Positions 14,116 to 16,142 of a stretch of 16,142 bases of DNA are shown here, in pieces. The first letter of the stretch is position 1, and each line of letters starts with the position of its first letter. The DNA is from UBA6544 sp049601975 (lineage in GTDB: Bacteria > Pseudomonadota > Alphaproteobacteria > UBA8366). A program made the position numbers and the translations under genes. The stretch is taken from the NCBI GenBank assembly GCA_049601975.1, contig JBMYRC010000098.1:1-16142 (forward strand), read 5' to 3'. The notes beneath the pieces were generated by a model. It did not search any database, had not been told where the DNA came from, and saw only the letters and a list, made by a program, of their open reading frames with translations.

Positions 14116-14129
14116 GGCCCGGGCGGGCC
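14116..14129. repeat. GGCCC-GGGC-GGGCC inverted repeat between divergent genes
   Basis: GGCCC at 14116-14120 and GGGCC at 14125-14129 flank a GGGC loop, touching the upstream edge of the rpmI -35 box and 21 bp before the SDR start. It could be an operator, or a stem in the SDR leader; there is no T-run. Confidence 0.3.
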
Positions 14130-14150
14130 GTCCAATAAAGGAAGAATAGT

Positions 14151-14921
14151 ATGGATTTGGGTCTCTCGGGGAAACGAGTATTGATTACCGGCGCGTCGAA
14201 GGGTATCGGCCGCGCCATCGCGGAAGTTTTGGCGGAAGAAGGCTGCAGTCTGCATTTAGCGTCGCGCACGGAGGCTGATCTAGCGACGGCGCGAGATGAG
14301 ATCAATGAGAAGCATGGAGTGCAGGTAACGATACACGCACTCGACCTCTCCGACAGCGCCAATGTGAAGCAATTGGTCAAGGATACCGACGGTATCGATA
14401 TCCTCGTCAACAACGCCGGTGCCATTCCCGGCGGCGATATCGAGACGGTTGACGAGGAAACCTGGCGCGAAGCCTGGAACTTGAAGGTCTTTGGCTACAT
14501 CAACATGTGTCGCGAGGCCTATCCGGCGATGTGCAAGCGGGGTCACGGCGTGATCTTCAATGTCATCGGCATGGCGGGCCTTGCTCCGCGCGCCAATTAC
14601 GTGGCCGGTAGCGTCGGCAACGCGGGACTCGACGCGCTGACGGTGGCACTTGGTAGCGAAAGCATGGATCACGGCGTCCGCGTTCTCGGCATCCATCCGG
14701 GTGCGATCGAGACCGACCGCCTTACGACGTTATATAAAGCCATGGCGAAGCGGGAATTTGGTGACGAAAGCCGCTACAAAGAGATGTACAAAGGATTGCC
14801 CGCCAATCGGCCGGGGATGCCGGAAGAATGTGCCACGGTAACGGCGATGCTGATCTCCGAAAAATCCAATTGGGTGAACGGCGTCGTCATCCCGGTCAAC
14901 GGCCGAGGACAAGGCTGGTGA
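14151..14921 (+). CDS. SDR-family protein lacking the catalytic Ser and Lys, 256 aa
   Basis: A Rossmann-fold short-chain dehydrogenase: TGASKGIG at 13-20, ASR at 37-39, NNAG at 87-90, HPGAIETDR at 182-190. Tyr150 is present, but Lys, expected at 154, is Ser (NYVAGSVGN, 149-157), and the Ser usually found about 11-12 residues before Tyr is replaced (FNVIGMAG, 136-143). A related set of SDRs with this YxxGSxGN pattern appears to exist in alphaproteobacteria, so it is probably a family trait rather than damage. The start is supported by AAGGAAG about 6 bases upstream. The stop overlaps the GTG start of an enoyl-CoA hydratase-like gene, so the two are likely to act in one pathway, perhaps on an acyl-CoA. 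Confidence 0.92.
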   Translation: MDLGLSGKRVLITGASKGIGRAIAEVLAEEGCSLHLASRTEADLATARDEINEKHGVQVTIHALDLSDSANVKQLVKDTDGIDILVNNAGAIPGGDIETVDEETWREAWNLKVFGYINMCREAYPAMCKRGHGVIFNVIGMAGLAPRANYVAGSVGNAGLDALTVALGSESMDHGVRVLGIHPGAIETDRLTTLYKAMAKREFGDESRYKEMYKGLPANRPGMPEECATVTAMLISEKSNWVNGVVIPVNGRGQGW

Positions 14922-15694
14922 GTGACGGCCGGGTTACGACGGAAATCATCCAACACGAGCGTGGTCCCTATGCCCGCATCACGGTAGAGAACGCGGCCAA
15001 GGCGAACTGCCTCTCGACGCCGATTATGACGCAGTTGCGGGACGCATTTCTGACGTTGCGAGACGACGATGACCTGCGTCTCGCCGTTCTCACGGGGGAG
15101 GGTGAGCGCAGTTTTCTCGGCGGCGCAAATCTGCATGAGCTAAAGGAACTCACCCCGGCAAACGCCCGCACTTTCTTGACCCTGCTAAGCGAGGTCAACT
15201 CGGCGATTCGCAATCTGCCGGTGCCGGTTATCGCGCGTATAAACGGTGTCTGCATCGGCGCGGGCTTGGAAGTGGCGATCTCCTGCGATCTCCGGATCGC
15301 AGCGGCACATGCGCGGCTCGGTATGCCGGAGGTCGCTCTCGATCTGCCGTCCGTCGTCGAATCGGCACTGTTTCCCCGCATGATGGGCTGGGGCCGGACC
15401 GCGTGGATGATTTATCGCGGCGACCTCCTCGACGCGGAATTGGCGGAACGTTGGGGATTGATCGAGAAACGGTCGGCAGAAGGCGAATTAGACGCCGATG
15501 TTGACGAACTGGTCGAGAAAATCCTCTCGAACGGGGCGGTCGGCATTCGCACGCAGAAGGCGCTGATGCGGGATTGGGAGCGGATGTCACTGCAGGACGG
15601 TATCTTGCAAGGCATCGATACCATCGCCGAAGCCGTCAAGACCGGCGAATCGAAGCGATATATCAACGAGACCTTGAGCGGTCTTAAGAAATAG
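14918..15694 (+). CDS. enoyl-CoA hydratase/isomerase family protein, 258 aa
   Basis: A crotonase-fold enzyme acting on acyl-CoA. It has the two oxyanion-hole regions (SFLGGANLHEL, 65-75, and INGVCIGAGLEVA, 108-120) and both glutamates used by hydratases, E118 in GLEVA and E138 in GMPEV. The segment after it reads LDLPSVVESA where hydratases usually have a Gly-rich LGxxPGxGG-like turn, so the substrate pocket differs. GTG at 14918 is chosen because it forms a GTGA overlap with the SDR stop and has GAGGA 8 bases upstream. The frame continues 30 codons further into the SDR gene, but that part has a poor, Arg-rich composition. It meets a converging carbamoyltransferase gene with a 2-bp gap. Confidence 0.93.
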   Translation: MSDGRVTTEIIQHERGPYARITVENAAKANCLSTPIMTQLRDAFLTLRDDDDLRLAVLTGEGERSFLGGANLHELKELTPANARTFLTLLSEVNSAIRNLPVPVIARINGVCIGAGLEVAISCDLRIAAAHARLGMPEVALDLPSVVESALFPRMMGWGRTAWMIYRGDLLDAELAERWGLIEKRSAEGELDADVDELVEKILSNGAVGIRTQKALMRDWERMSLQDGILQGIDTIAEAVKTGESKRYINETLSGLKK

Positions 15695-15696
15695 CT

Positions 15697-16142
15697 CTAG
15701 GCGCGGGTGAGCCGTATTCCTTCGATATAGACCACATCGATCTCCGAATTCAGCAGGAAGGCGACCGCTTCCGCCGGGGTCTCGACAATGGGTTCGCCCG
15801 GACCGTTGAAAGAGGTGTTCATGAGGACCGGAATGCCGGTCTCGCGGTCGAATGCTTCGAGGATTCGCCGCACGCCGCCGCAGCTCTCGTCGACGGTCTG
15901 AATACGCGACGAGCTGTCCACATGGGTGATCGCCGGAAGCTTGTCTCCGCGCACTTCGGCGGTGAATAGCATATAGGGCGACGGCATCGGGCAGCCGGTG
16001 AACCAGTCATCCGCCTTCTCCGCCAAGACAAATGGGGCGAAGGGGCGCCAAGGCTCGCGTCCCTTGACCTGATTCACCCGCCGCCAATTCTCCGCCGAGC
16101 GGACATCGGCCAGGATAGAACGATGGCCGAGGGCGCGCGGTC
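15697..16142 (-). CDS. NodU/CmcH-type carbamoyltransferase, C-terminal part (partial, runs off the right edge)
   Basis: The minus-strand frame is open from the window edge and gives 147 residues ending at TAG 15697-15699. It begins PRALGHRSILADVRS and continues with REPWRPFAPFVLAE, the core signature of the carbamoyltransferase C-terminal domain. MNTSFNGPGEPIVETPAEA and a closing hydrophobic strand also fit. These enzymes transfer a carbamoyl group from carbamoyl phosphate to a hydroxyl, for example on Nod factors or antibiotics. The nucleotide-binding N-terminal domain lies beyond the window, so the specific substrate cannot be judged. Confidence 0.92.
   Translation of the reverse strand, partial: PRALGHRSILADVRSAENWRRVNQVKGREPWRPFAPFVLAEKADDWFTGCPMPSPYMLFTAEVRGDKLPAITHVDSSSRIQTVDESCGGVRRILEAFDRETGIPVLMNTSFNGPGEPIVETPAEAVAFLLNSEIDVVYIEGIRLTRA

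Overview
The window looks like chromosomal DNA of an alphaproteobacterium, and its gene content is mostly housekeeping. The evidence is the moderately high GC content, an rpmI-rplT-pheS-pheT block without infC, a consensus CtrA-type site (TTAA-N7-TTAA), and several proteins of kinds common in Rhodospirillales-like genomes (DUF4743-NUDIX, CBU_0592-like membrane protein, J-domain-at-C-terminus protein). No phage, insertion sequence, CRISPR array, tRNA, rRNA or recognisable defence system was found. Assignments rest on reading the sequence and recalling families; no database search was possible.

Left part (1-2160): the 3' end of an unidentified plus-strand gene meets a small unknown minus-strand gene. 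A leader-like region (about 440-592) follows, holding a sigma70-type promoter, a short Ile/Leu/Val-rich peptide that may be leaderless, and a hairpin with a T-run. It stands directly upstream of a small ACT-domain protein. Next come a DUF4743-NUDIX hydrolase and, converging with it through overlapping stop codons, a three-helix membrane protein.

Middle (2160-9806): lepA and a gene for an unknown protein (GTG start) read leftward. Diverging from them is a plus-strand run: a TauD/TfdA-type dioxygenase, a small protein of about 53 residues behind a CtrA-like box, an FMN-dependent alpha-hydroxy-acid oxidase, and an MFS transporter 18 bp after it. This run could handle uptake and oxidation of a hydroxy-acid; the substrate is unknown. 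A bidirectional terminator separates it from a leftward SDR gene whose catalytic Tyr and Lys are replaced. A leftward gene for a protein with a C-terminal J domain follows.

Right part (9921-16142): rpmI-rplT-pheS-pheT is one leftward translation operon with a good promoter (TTGCAT-N17-TATAAG) ahead of rpmI and an ATGA overlap between pheS and pheT. Diverging from it, a second unusual SDR (catalytic Lys replaced by Ser) is coupled by a GTGA overlap to an enoyl-CoA hydratase/isomerase-family gene. The window ends in the C-terminal part of a NodU-type carbamoyltransferase whose start lies beyond the right edge.

The observations most worth checking are the attenuator-like leader before the ACT-domain gene, the CtrA-type promoter in front of a tiny ORF, and two SDRs that have both lost the standard YxxxK catalytic pair.
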